A program made the position numbers and the translations under genes. A DNA stretch of 6,047 nucleotides, taken from the NCBI GenBank assembly GCA_944388615.1, contig CALXJL010000082.1, forward strand, positions 1-6,047, given 5' to 3'. Origin of the DNA: an uncultured Clostridia bacterium (GTDB lineage Bacteria; Bacillota; Clostridia; TANB77; CAG-508). Positions 1 through 6,047 of this stretch are shown here, piece after piece (position 1 is the stretch's first letter; every line of letters begins with the position of its first letter). The notes under the pieces are model-generated. The model was given only the letters and a program-made list of their open reading frames with translations. It ran no database searches and was not told the origin of the DNA.

Positions 1-15
1 CTTTTTGAATTTATC

Positions 16-59
16 TTTGTACATTTTTGTACATTTTTAAATTCCATTTTTTGTACATT
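16..59. repeat. Three copies of TTTGTACATT, two in tandem
   Basis: The 10-base word TTTGTACATT occurs at 16-25, again immediately at 26-35, and a third time at 50-59. Each copy is centred on the palindrome TGTACA. The first two lie 10 bases apart, one helical turn, so both would face the same side of the DNA. The third lies 24 bases further on. They fall after the stop codon of the SSB-like gene. If a further minus-strand gene begins just outside the window, they would sit in its upstream region. An identical word lies at 5030-5039 in the leader of the HD-GYP gene. The repeats themselves are directly visible. A role as an operator is inference, and a simple AT-rich tandem duplication is the alternative. 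Confidence 0.6.
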
Positions 60-71
60 CTTATCTTATCA

Positions 72-356
72 TTAACACTTTACAAATAAATATAACTGAA
101 GTCCCCCCTCTGGAATGTTGTAAGATCGGAACTCTCCTTCAAGTTCAACTCTTACTCCTTTCTGGAATTCAGGTCTAATCAAACGCTCAGATACCAAGCA
201 TGGAATAGAATCTGCCACCCCACTGTATCTCTTCACGTTCACCGAAAAGTTAAGGAATCTTTCTAGATAAACCTCATGGCTATATGAAAAGCCTCCTGAG
301 ATTGTTCCAACTAGTTCCACATAGTTGTTTGTCCGTTTTTCTTCATTTATCATCAT
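72..356 (-). CDS. Single-stranded DNA-binding-like protein (single OB fold, 94 aa)
   Basis: This small protein probably binds single-stranded DNA through an OB fold. The core runs from about residue 10 to 94: NNYVELVGTIS, then FSYSHEVY, a strand with VKRYSG, then the signature VSERLI near residues 55-60, and finally VELEGEFRSYN before a last strand, LYLF. From memory, the SHEVYxExF, VSERLI and GxFRSYN pattern is typical of a group of clostridial proteins annotated as single-stranded DNA-binding. Some relatives carry a second OB domain, but this protein stops right after the first (ending in FVKC). I chose the ATG at 354-356 because GGAGG lies 10 bases upstream. A longer reading from TTG at 432-434 starts inside a hairpin, and its extra residues do not resemble the family. 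GC is about 39% by hand count, against about 20-25% in samples of smc, so recent acquisition is possible. Classical SSB features such as an acidic C-terminal tip are absent. Confidence 0.72.
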   Translation of the reverse strand: MMINEEKRTNNYVELVGTISGGFSYSHEVYLERFLNFSVNVKRYSGVADSIPCLVSERLIRPEFQKGVRVELEGEFRSYNIPEGGLQLYLFVKC

Positions 357-366
357 ACTTTTAAAT

Positions 367-371
367 CCTCC
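367..371 (-). promoter_or_regulatory. Shine-Dalgarno site of the SSB-like gene
   Basis: On the minus strand this reads GGAGG, ten bases before the ATG at 354-356. A second ATG follows directly at 351-353, also within reach. The site decides the start: no comparable sequence precedes the TTG at 432-434. Confidence 0.7.
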
Positions 372-432
372 GTATATTATTTGTACTCTTAGTATTACTT
401 CCATCAAAGAAATTAAATCTTTTTCAGAAAGC

Positions 433-474
433 AATTAAAATGCTTATGCCAGAAATAGCATTAGCATTTTAATT
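433..474 (-). terminator. Long hairpin after smc, probable transcription terminator
   Basis: The arms AATTAAAATGCT (433-444) and AGCATTTTAATT (463-474) are perfect 12-base complements. After a single mismatch (445/462) they continue as a 4-base inner stem, ATGC/GCAT (446-449 and 458-461), closing on an 8-base loop. The hairpin begins 29 bases past the smc stop codon, the right place to end the HD-GYP/smc transcript. Read on the minus strand, the 3' arm ends in TTTTAATT and continues GCTTTCTG. The uridine tract is therefore partly inside the stem and weak outside it, so termination may be incomplete and allow read-through into the SSB-like gene. The stem is plain in the sequence; the terminator function is inferred. 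Confidence 0.55.
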
Positions 475-503
475 ATATCACATTTACATTTTTTTTTCAA
501 ATT

Positions 504-3500
504 TTACCCATGCTCTAGTTTCATTGAAAGCAATTTACTAATTCCATTCTCCTCCATCGTTATGCCATAAACCGTATCTGCTGCTTCCATTGTTCCTTTT
601 CTATGAGTTATAACTAAAAATTGAGTATGTTTACTAAATTTCTTTAAATAATCTGCAAATCTATACACATTAACATCATCTAAAGCTGCCTCAATCTCAT
701 CCAATATACAAAATGGTGCTGGATTTATCTTTAATATTGCAAATAATAAAGCTATAGCTGTAAATGCCTTCTCTCCACCAGACAAAAGCATCATATTTTG
801 TAATTTTTTTCCTGTTGGTTGTGCTTTTATATCTATTCCACATTCCAAAACATTATCCTCATCCTCTAATATAAGTTCAGCCTTTCCTCCACCAAATAAT
901 TCCACAAACACTTCATTAAAATTCTTATTAATTAATTCAAATTGCTTAGCAAATTGTTCTTTCATTGTTTTAGTCATATCTGTTATTAAATTTCTAAGTT
1001 TAGCTGCTGAATTTTCTAAATCCAATCTTTGCTCACACAAGAAATCATACCTTTCTCTTGATTTCCTATATTCTTCAATTGAATCTATATTAATACTTCC
1101 TAAATCTTTTATTTGAGCTTTTAACATATTAACTTGTTTTTGAGTTTCTGCTATATTTCTTGGTCTTTTAAATTCTTCCGCATTATTAGGAGTTATTTCA
1201 TATTCGTCCCACATAGTATTTACAATTTGTTCTATGTCTTGATCTAATTTATTTTGTTTTACTTCTAATTTTACTAATTGCTCTTTTAAATCCTCTATAG
1301 TGTTAAATAAATCTGATACTTCATCTTCATATTTTTGCATTTGGATATTTTTATTTTTTCTATTTTCCTTTAATTCCAATGTGTTAGTAGCACTATTTTC
1401 TATTTCTTCTTTTATTTTTTGAATATCTTCATAATATTTTTGAATATCTTCATTTAAATTAGCACTTTCTGTATTAAGTTCACCAATTACCTTTTTCTTA
1501 TCTTCTATACTTTTTTCATTATTTACTATATCTTGATTTATTCTTTCAATCATTTCATCTATGGATAAATTACTTTCATCAAAAGAAGATACTGATATTT
1601 TTAGATTTGTAATATCCAAATTTAAATCATCAATATATTTTTGACTTTCTTTATTTTTATTTGAAAATGTTTCTATTACAGAATTCAATTCTTCAATTTT
1701 CTTAACTAATTCAGATAATTCTGTTTCTTTTTCTTGTTTTAATTTTCTATTTTCTATTTTCTGTTCATTTATTCTAGTTTGTTCTTCTAATAATTTCTCT
1801 TTTCTAATTTCTATTTTTTCAGTATTTTCCTCTGCTGATAACATTCTTTGTTTTTCTGTTGCATACGTAATATCTATTTCTTTCAATGAACTTTCCAACT
1901 GTTCAGATTTTTGTATAATATCTGCAATTGAATTTACATATTCTTGTTTAGCTTTTAAAATCTCCTCTAATTGCTTTTTTAGTCCTTTTATAATATTTTG
2001 CAGGTCCTCAATCTCCCTACTACGTCCTAATATATTTACTGTTTTTTTAGCTATTGATCCACCAGATATTGCACCAGATGGATTTATTATATCACCTTGT
2101 AATGTTACAATTCTAAAAGAATATTTATTTTGTTTTGATAATTCAATTGCTGTATTAATATTATCTACTATTACAGTTCTTCCCAGTAAATTCAATATAA
2201 TATTTTTATATTTGTCATCATATTTTACAAGATCACTTGCTATTCCTATAATTCCATCTATTCCTTTTTTAGATATTTTATCTAATCTGTTTCCTCTTAC
2301 AGAACTAATAGGCAAAAATGATGCTCTTCCCAAATTATTTTTTCTTAAATATTCCACTAATTTTTTTGCATCTGCTTCTGTTTGTGTAACAATATTTTGT
2401 AATGCAAACCCTAATGATTGTTCTATTGCAACTTCATATTTTTGATCAACATTTATAATATTGGCCAAAACTCCATGCATTCCTTTTGCAAGTTCTTCAT
2501 TTTTCTCACAATCTAATAATAAACTTTTTACTGTTTTATTATAACCTTCTTTTTCCTTTTCAGTTTCCATTAAAAACTTTAGTCTAGAATCCTTCATTCT
2601 TATATCATATTGTATTTTCTCTATTTTATTATCAAAGTCAGAAATCTTATTATTGCTTTCTTCTCTTTGATTTTTTATCTCTTCTATCTGTTTTAACAAA
2701 TTATTTCTTTTTGATTCTATCTCATTAAATCCTTTTGATATTTCTTGTTTTTCTATTCTAGATGAATCTAATTCAGAAATAATATTTTGAATTTCATTTT
2801 TTACGGTTTTCTCTCTTTTTTCAAGGTTTTCAAAATTAATATCTTGAGAATTAATTTCTGCAGATATTTCATATCTTTTATCTATACTTTGTTCAACTAT
2901 CTTTTTCTTGTCTTCTATTTCTAATTCTTTATCTGATAATTTTTTTGTAATTTCGTTTAATTGCTCTTCTTTTTCTTTTAATTCTTTTTCAAATTTTTCT
3001 CTATTTGAAGATAATGATTCTTTTTTATCATGTTTTTGTTTTTTCTCCTCTTGAAGTTCTTTAATCTTTGATGTAACTTCTGCTATTTCATCATATAATC
3101 TTTCCTTATTTTCTTCATTATTTGCCATTTTTTGTCTTGCGACATTTATGTCTGAATTGATTTTTTCAATTTTATTACTACTTTTAAATCCGATATTTTG
3201 TAATTCTTCTATTTTATTAGTAATATCTTCTACTTCTTGTTTTAATTTATCTTTTTGTTCTTTTACATCATTTAATTTTCCTTCAGTTTCATTTTTCTGA
3301 TTTGTTAATATTTCTACATCTTTAACAATTTGTTCTAATTTTTCTTTATTAGAATTTATATTATGAATAAATAATCCTACTTCAATATCTTTTAATTCTT
3401 CTCTTAAATCCAAGAATTTTTTTGCTTTTTCACTTTGTTGTTTTAATGGTTCTATATTAGACTCTAGTTCTGCTATTATATCATTTACTCTTAATATATT

Positions 3501-4058
3501 TAATTTTGTTTGTTCTAATTTTTTTTCAGATTCTAGTTTTCTAGTTCTATATTTAACTATTCCAGCTGCCTCTTCAAAAATTCGTCTTCTATCTTCTGAT
3601 TTATTACTTAATATCTCATCTATTTTACCTTGTCCTATAATAGAATATCCATCTTTTCCTATTCCAGTATCCATAAATAATTCTAAAATATCCTTTAATC
3701 TACAAGGTGCTTTATTTATAAAATATCCTGTCTCTCCACTTCTATATAATTTTCTTGTAACAGTAACTTCTGCAAACTCTATTGGTAATTTTCCATCTGA
3801 ATTATCTATAATCATAGATACTTCTGCAAATCCTAATGATTTTCTATTTTGTGTTCCAGCAAATATAACATCCTCAGATTTAGCTCCTCTTAAAGATTTC
3901 ATACTTTGTTCTCCTAACACCCATCTAATAGCATCCGATATATTACTTTTACCAGAACCATTTGGTCCAATCACTGAAGTTATTCCACTTTTAAATTCTA
4001 ATACTGTTTTATCTGCAAAGGATTTAAATCCTTGTAATTCTAGTCTTTTTAAGTACAT
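504..4058 (-). CDS. smc: Chromosome condensation ATPase SMC
   Basis: SMC is the core subunit of the bacterial condensin, which with ScpA and ScpB extrudes and compacts DNA loops and helps newly replicated origins separate. The 1184 residues are close to the usual bacterial SMC length (about 1190). The N-terminal head carries Walker A GPNGSGKS (31-38), the arginine-containing SLRG segment (55-58) and the Q-loop YSIIGQGKID (Q143). Two long charged coiled-coil arms, rich in Glu and Lys, flank a hinge at roughly 525-680 that includes the glycine-rich NPSGAISGGS (659-668). The C-terminal head has the signature LSGGEKA (1092-1098), Walker B CILDEIEAALD with D1120 and catalytic E1121, and the switch histidine in VITHRK (H1152). 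All ATPase elements are intact and I see no frameshift. The ATG at 4056-4058 has AAAGGAG 7 bases upstream. The gene starts 13 bases after the HD-GYP stop, indicating co-transcription. Neither rnc nor ftsY, frequent smc neighbours in Bacillota, adjoins it here. Confidence 0.98.
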   Translation of the reverse strand: MYLKRLELQGFKSFADKTVLEFKSGITSVIGPNGSGKSNISDAIRWVLGEQSMKSLRGAKSEDVIFAGTQNRKSLGFAEVSMIIDNSDGKLPIEFAEVTVTRKLYRSGETGYFINKAPCRLKDILELFMDTGIGKDGYSIIGQGKIDEILSNKSEDRRRIFEEAAGIVKYRTRKLESEKKLEQTKLNILRVNDIIAELESNIEPLKQQSEKAKKFLDLREELKDIEVGLFIHNINSNKEKLEQIVKDVEILTNQKNETEGKLNDVKEQKDKLKQEVEDITNKIEELQNIGFKSSNKIEKINSDINVARQKMANNEENKERLYDEIAEVTSKIKELQEEKKQKHDKKESLSSNREKFEKELKEKEEQLNEITKKLSDKELEIEDKKKIVEQSIDKRYEISAEINSQDINFENLEKREKTVKNEIQNIISELDSSRIEKQEISKGFNEIESKRNNLLKQIEEIKNQREESNNKISDFDNKIEKIQYDIRMKDSRLKFLMETEKEKEGYNKTVKSLLLDCEKNEELAKGMHGVLANIINVDQKYEVAIEQSLGFALQNIVTQTEADAKKLVEYLRKNNLGRASFLPISSVRGNRLDKISKKGIDGIIGIASDLVKYDDKYKNIILNLLGRTVIVDNINTAIELSKQNKYSFRIVTLQGDIINPSGAISGGSIAKKTVNILGRSREIEDLQNIIKGLKKQLEEILKAKQEYVNSIADIIQKSEQLESSLKEIDITYATEKQRMLSAEENTEKIEIRKEKLLEEQTRINEQKIENRKLKQEKETELSELVKKIEELNSVIETFSNKNKESQKYIDDLNLDITNLKISVSSFDESNLSIDEMIERINQDIVNNEKSIEDKKKVIGELNTESANLNEDIQKYYEDIQKIKEEIENSATNTLELKENRKNKNIQMQKYEDEVSDLFNTIEDLKEQLVKLEVKQNKLDQDIEQIVNTMWDEYEITPNNAEEFKRPRNIAETQKQVNMLKAQIKDLGSINIDSIEEYRKSRERYDFLCEQRLDLENSAAKLRNLITDMTKTMKEQFAKQFELINKNFNEVFVELFGGGKAELILEDEDNVLECGIDIKAQPTGKKLQNMMLLSGGEKAFTAIALLFAILKINPAPFCILDEIEAALDDVNVYRFADYLKKFSKHTQFLVITHRKGTMEAADTVYGITMEENGISKLLSMKLEHG

Positions 4059-4065
4059 CTGATTG

Positions 4066-4072
4066 CTCCTTT
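4066..4072 (-). promoter_or_regulatory. Shine-Dalgarno site of smc
   Basis: The minus strand reads AAAGGAG, 7 bases before the smc ATG. Its first base is the last base of the HD-GYP stop codon (TAA, 4074-4072). Ribosomes finishing the upstream gene would therefore end on the smc initiation site, which favours translational coupling. Confidence 0.85.
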
Positions 4073-5013
4073 TATACTCTAAGCTTTTTTATAATTTTAA
4101 TTTCATCATATAATTTTTGCATAACTTCTTTACGCTCTTTTACTGCATTATAATATTCATCTAAAATCTTCAAGAAATTGTCTATTGTTTCTCCGCTTTG
4201 TAACAATAGTCTTATTCCATCTCTATAATATTTTATATCTTTTTCTTTTTTTGCTTTTTGCATTTTTTCATAGTACTTATATGCAGTTTCTAATCTTTTA
4301 ATTTGAGTTTTTAAATAATCTAAATATTCATATAAACAACTAATTTCATAATATGTATCATCTATAACAACTTTAAATAAAGTTCTTAATACTTTTGCAT
4401 CGATTTTTCCAAATCTATAATTTTCAGCTAATTGATCTAAAGCAACTGCTTTTAAATGTTCTTCAGGTTTTGTATCTTTTATTAAATCCCTTAATACATC
4501 TGAAATATGAACGTGAGTCTTGTACTGCCTTTTTGTAACTAATGCATCATATTCATCTGCTACTCGTATAATTTGTGCTACATATGGTATATCCTTTTTA
4601 GTTAATCCCTGAGGATAACCCGTCCCATTTAATGCCTCATGATGATATAATGCACCTTCTGCATATGGTCTTAATTTAATGTCTTTCATACACATTTCAT
4701 ATCCTATTGTAGTATGCGTTTTCATAATTTCAAATTCTTCAGGAGTTAATTTTCCTGGTTTTTGTAATACTTTTGGAGGAATGAATAATTTTCCAATATC
4801 ATGTAAATATCCACAAATTGTTGCATGTATTATAAATACACGGCTACATCTTAAATATTCACATATCCTACATACTAAATTTCCCACATTCTCACTATGT
4901 CTTCTTGTAAATGGATCCATTCCGTCTAACATTGATAATTGATACTTCATTACTGCATCTAGGTTGTATGATTTTAAATTAACTGGACTATAAAAATCAA
5001 ATTTTTCTGGCAT
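4072..5013 (-). CDS. HD-GYP domain protein, probable cyclic-di-GMP phosphodiesterase
   Basis: HD-GYP proteins are metal-dependent phosphohydrolases that typically degrade cyclic-di-GMP, sometimes other cyclic dinucleotides, in the cytoplasm. From the ATG at 5011-5013 the protein has 313 residues. The expected ligands are present in order: H39 (RRHSENV), H71-D72 (YLHDIGKL), H100 (MKTHTTIG), H124-H125-E126 and D153 (RVADEYDAL). The GYP motif appears as NGTGYP (129-134). The usual HHERxDGxGYP reads HHEALNGTGYP here, so the Arg and Asp between the two motifs are replaced. There is no receiver, GAF, PAS or membrane segment. The N-terminus is short, and residues about 214-313 form a charged, probably helical or coiled-coil tail of unknown role. 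The start is supported by GAAAGGG 8 bases upstream. A longer reading from TTG at 5077-5079 would begin inside the promoter's -35 box. It probably leads an operon with smc. The family call is firm; the substrate is inferred. Confidence 0.9.
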   Translation of the reverse strand: MPEKFDFYSPVNLKSYNLDAVMKYQLSMLDGMDPFTRRHSENVGNLVCRICEYLRCSRVFIIHATICGYLHDIGKLFIPPKVLQKPGKLTPEEFEIMKTHTTIGYEMCMKDIKLRPYAEGALYHHEALNGTGYPQGLTKKDIPYVAQIIRVADEYDALVTKRQYKTHVHISDVLRDLIKDTKPEEHLKAVALDQLAENYRFGKIDAKVLRTLFKVVIDDTYYEISCLYEYLDYLKTQIKRLETAYKYYEKMQKAKKEKDIKYYRDGIRLLLQSGETIDNFLKILDEYYNAVKERKEVMQKLYDEIKIIKKLRV

Positions 5014-5021
5014 TTTTATTT

Positions 5022-5028
5022 CCCTTTC
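5022..5028 (-). promoter_or_regulatory. Shine-Dalgarno site of the HD-GYP gene
   Basis: The minus strand reads GAAAGGG, 8 bases before the ATG at 5011-5013. It is a slightly imperfect match to AAAGGAGG but well spaced, and it fixes the start at residue 23 of the longest open frame. Confidence 0.65.
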
Positions 5029-5029
5029 T

Positions 5030-5039
5030 TTTGTACATT
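5030..5039 (-). promoter_or_regulatory. Candidate operator TGTACA in the HD-GYP/smc leader
   Basis: The plus strand reads TTTGTACATT, with the palindrome TGTACA at 5032-5037, identical to the three copies at 16-59. It lies about 6 to 11 bases past the expected transcription start, between the promoter and the ribosome binding site, where a bound protein could block transcription. No binding protein is encoded in the window. The identity is seen directly; the operator role is inference. Confidence 0.35.
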
Positions 5040-5049
5040 TTCTTCTATG

Positions 5050-5079
5050 ATTATAACAAACAAGTAATATTAAAATCAA
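5050..5079 (-). promoter_or_regulatory. Sigma-A-type promoter of the HD-GYP/smc operon
   Basis: On the minus strand a perfect -10 box TATAAT (5055-5050) is preceded by TGT, giving an extended -10 (TGnTATAAT). A -35 box TTGATT (5079-5074; consensus TTGACA) lies 18 bases upstream. Transcription should start near 5043, giving a leader of about 30 bases before the HD-GYP ATG. No other promoter is evident before smc, so this one probably drives both genes. Confidence 0.7.
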
Positions 5080-5127
5080 GATGAAATTTAATGAAGTTTC
5101 TCGTTTTTTATAATATTAGTAAACCCA

Positions 5128-6047
5128 TTATTTTTCTAATAACCAATTTATAATGTTTTTATGAATTATTCCATCTTTACTATAATCTATTTTATCCATT
5201 GTAATCACATACTTAGGGAAATTATCAGCTACATTTTTGTATGCACCAAATTCTCTTTCTATTACTTCATTACTTGATAAATAATCTGCTACTTGAATAT
5301 AAAATCTATTTCCAAAATCATCTACAACAAAATCAATTTCACCTTTATCTGTTTTTCCTATATAAACATCATATCCTCTAGCTATCAATTCATTATATAC
5401 TATATTTTCAAGTCTTCCTCCTACCTTTTTTTCAATTGGAGTACTTTTTAGTTGCAATAACCCTAAATCCACCAAATAATATTTTTCAAGTAATGTCATT
5501 ACAGATTTTCCTCTTATATTATATCTACTAGCTTTACTTGCAATCATTGAATTATTTATATATTCAATATAATTTAATATTGTATCCACACTTGTTGTAA
5601 CATTATCACTTTTTAAAAATTTTGTTATTGAATTAGCAGATATCACTCCACCAATATTTTCCATCATAAATTGAATTACTCTATTTAAAAGATTTACATC
5701 TTTAATACTATTTCTTTCCACAATATCTTTTAAAATAACTGTATTATATAAATCTCTTAAGTACATTTTTCGTTCTTGAATGCTCGTAGAATTATATATT
5801 TGAGGCATTCCTCCCCATTCTAAATACTCCAAAAATGATTCATCTTTATTTTGTTTTCTACCTTGACTTTCTTGAAGTTCCAAATACTCTGAAAATGTAA
5901 ATGGCATCATTTTTATTTTAATATATCTACCTGCTAAATGTGTTGATAAATCTCCTGAAAGAACTTTACTATTTGAACCTGTTATAAATATACTAACATT
6001 CATCGTTGCCCTAAATGAGTTTATTACTTTTTCAAAATCTTGCACAT
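5128..6047 (-). CDS. AAA ATPase with DUF4143 domain, N-terminus outside the window
   Basis: These are the C-terminal 305 complete codons of a protein that continues past the window edge. Numbering from codon 6045-6043, the segment IFITGSNSKVLSG (19-31) is the sensor-1 region of the AAA_14-type ATPase, followed by LAGRY (38-41 and next), then FxFxEYL (about 49-55). A helical/winged-helix region follows (about 115-165). The DUF4143 C-terminal part has YYLVDLGLL (189-197), GGRLENIVYNEL (209-220), KGEIDFVV (234-241) and YIQVADYL (249-256). The Glu, Asp and strand pattern of this last part resembles a PD-(D/E)XK nuclease-like fold. Walker A and B should lie upstream, unseen. The GTG at 6045-6043 is an ordinary Val codon, not a start, because the ATPase core is missing before it. 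These ATPases are widespread, often in many copies per genome, and their cellular role is unsettled. The gene is separated from HD-GYP by 114 bases containing a promoter, so it is probably a separate transcription unit. I see no clear terminator after it. Confidence 0.88.
   Translation of the reverse strand, partial: VQDFEKVINSFRATMNVSIFITGSNSKVLSGDLSTHLAGRYIKIKMMPFTFSEYLELQESQGRKQNKDESFLEYLEWGGMPQIYNSTSIQERKMYLRDLYNTVILKDIVERNSIKDVNLLNRVIQFMMENIGGVISANSITKFLKSDNVTTSVDTILNYIEYINNSMIASKASRYNIRGKSVMTLLEKYYLVDLGLLQLKSTPIEKKVGGRLENIVYNELIARGYDVYIGKTDKGEIDFVVDDFGNRFYIQVADYLSSNEVIEREFGAYKNVADNFPKYVITMDKIDYSKDGIIHKNIINWLLEK

Noticed and set aside
11..58. 15-residue reading frame on the minus strand after the SSB-like gene
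   Set aside because: It consists of the translated TGTACA repeats, has no ribosome binding site, and is too short and low in complexity to support.
16..59. Left-edge repeats as the start of a CRISPR array
   Set aside because: The repeat unit is only 10 bases, two copies are directly adjacent with no spacer, and no cas gene is visible.
380..407. Possible promoter for the SSB-like gene (TTGATG, 16 bases, TACAAA on the minus strand)
   Set aside because: Both boxes are weak, and the predicted start near 373 would leave almost no leader before the GGAGG at 371-367.
357..434. 26-residue N-terminal extension of the SSB-like protein from a TTG codon
   Set aside because: The TTG lies in the base of the hairpin, has no Shine-Dalgarno, and the extension does not look like the OB family. 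GGAGG before the internal ATG marks the real start.
2212..2445. Open reading frame of 77 codons on the plus strand
   Set aside because: It lies wholly inside smc on the opposite strand, has no recognisable domain, and overlaps the conserved hinge. It is a shadow of the real gene.
4679..4942. Open reading frame of 87 codons on the plus strand
   Set aside because: It lies antisense to the catalytic core of the HD-GYP gene, has no ribosome binding site of note, and its protein resembles nothing I know.
5014..5079. 22-residue N-terminal extension of the HD-GYP protein from a TTG codon
   Set aside because: The TTG is the first three bases of the -35 box, upstream of the expected transcript start. 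A better-placed Shine-Dalgarno precedes the ATG at 5011-5013.
6043..6045. GTG as the start codon of the AAA ATPase
   Set aside because: The protein from here lacks the Walker A and B regions and begins within the ATPase core just before sensor 1, so the codon is internal and the gene is cut by the window edge.

Overview
This window comes from a very AT-rich bacterial chromosome, most likely a low-GC member of the Bacillota (class Clostridia or a close relative). The reasons are the composition (hand counts give roughly 20-25% GC in parts of the large gene), purine-rich Shine-Dalgarno sequences of the AAAGGAG/GGAGG type, and the kinds of protein present. I cannot name a species. All four genes lie on the minus strand, so transcription runs from high to low coordinates.

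Layout in the direction of transcription: (1) 6047-5128 is the 3' part of an AAA ATPase/DUF4143 gene that enters from outside the window. (2) 5127-5014 is a 114-base gap with a good sigma-A-type promoter (extended -10), a TGTACA motif just after the expected transcription start, and a Shine-Dalgarno site. (3) 5013-4072 encodes a stand-alone HD-GYP protein, a likely cyclic-di-GMP phosphodiesterase. (4) After only 13 bases, 4058-504 encodes a complete SMC chromosome-condensation ATPase of 1184 residues, so HD-GYP and smc probably form one operon. (5) 503-357 holds a long perfect-stem hairpin, probably the operon terminator, and the leader of the last gene. (6) 356-72 encodes a 94-residue protein resembling clostridial single-stranded DNA-binding (OB-fold) proteins, with clearly higher GC than its neighbours. 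(7) 71-1 is an AT-rich tail with three copies of TTTGTACATT, two of them in tandem.

The core of the window is housekeeping. SMC compacts and helps segregate replicated chromosomes, and its ATPase head motifs and hinge are intact. The notable points are contextual. A second-messenger-type phosphohydrolase sits directly upstream of smc, where many Bacillota carry rnc. The SSB-like gene differs in composition from its surroundings. The same 10-base word TTTGTACATT occurs three times at the left edge and once in the leader of the HD-GYP/smc operon, which suggests a shared regulator. I see no CRISPR array, tRNA, rRNA, insertion sequence or clear new multi-gene system.
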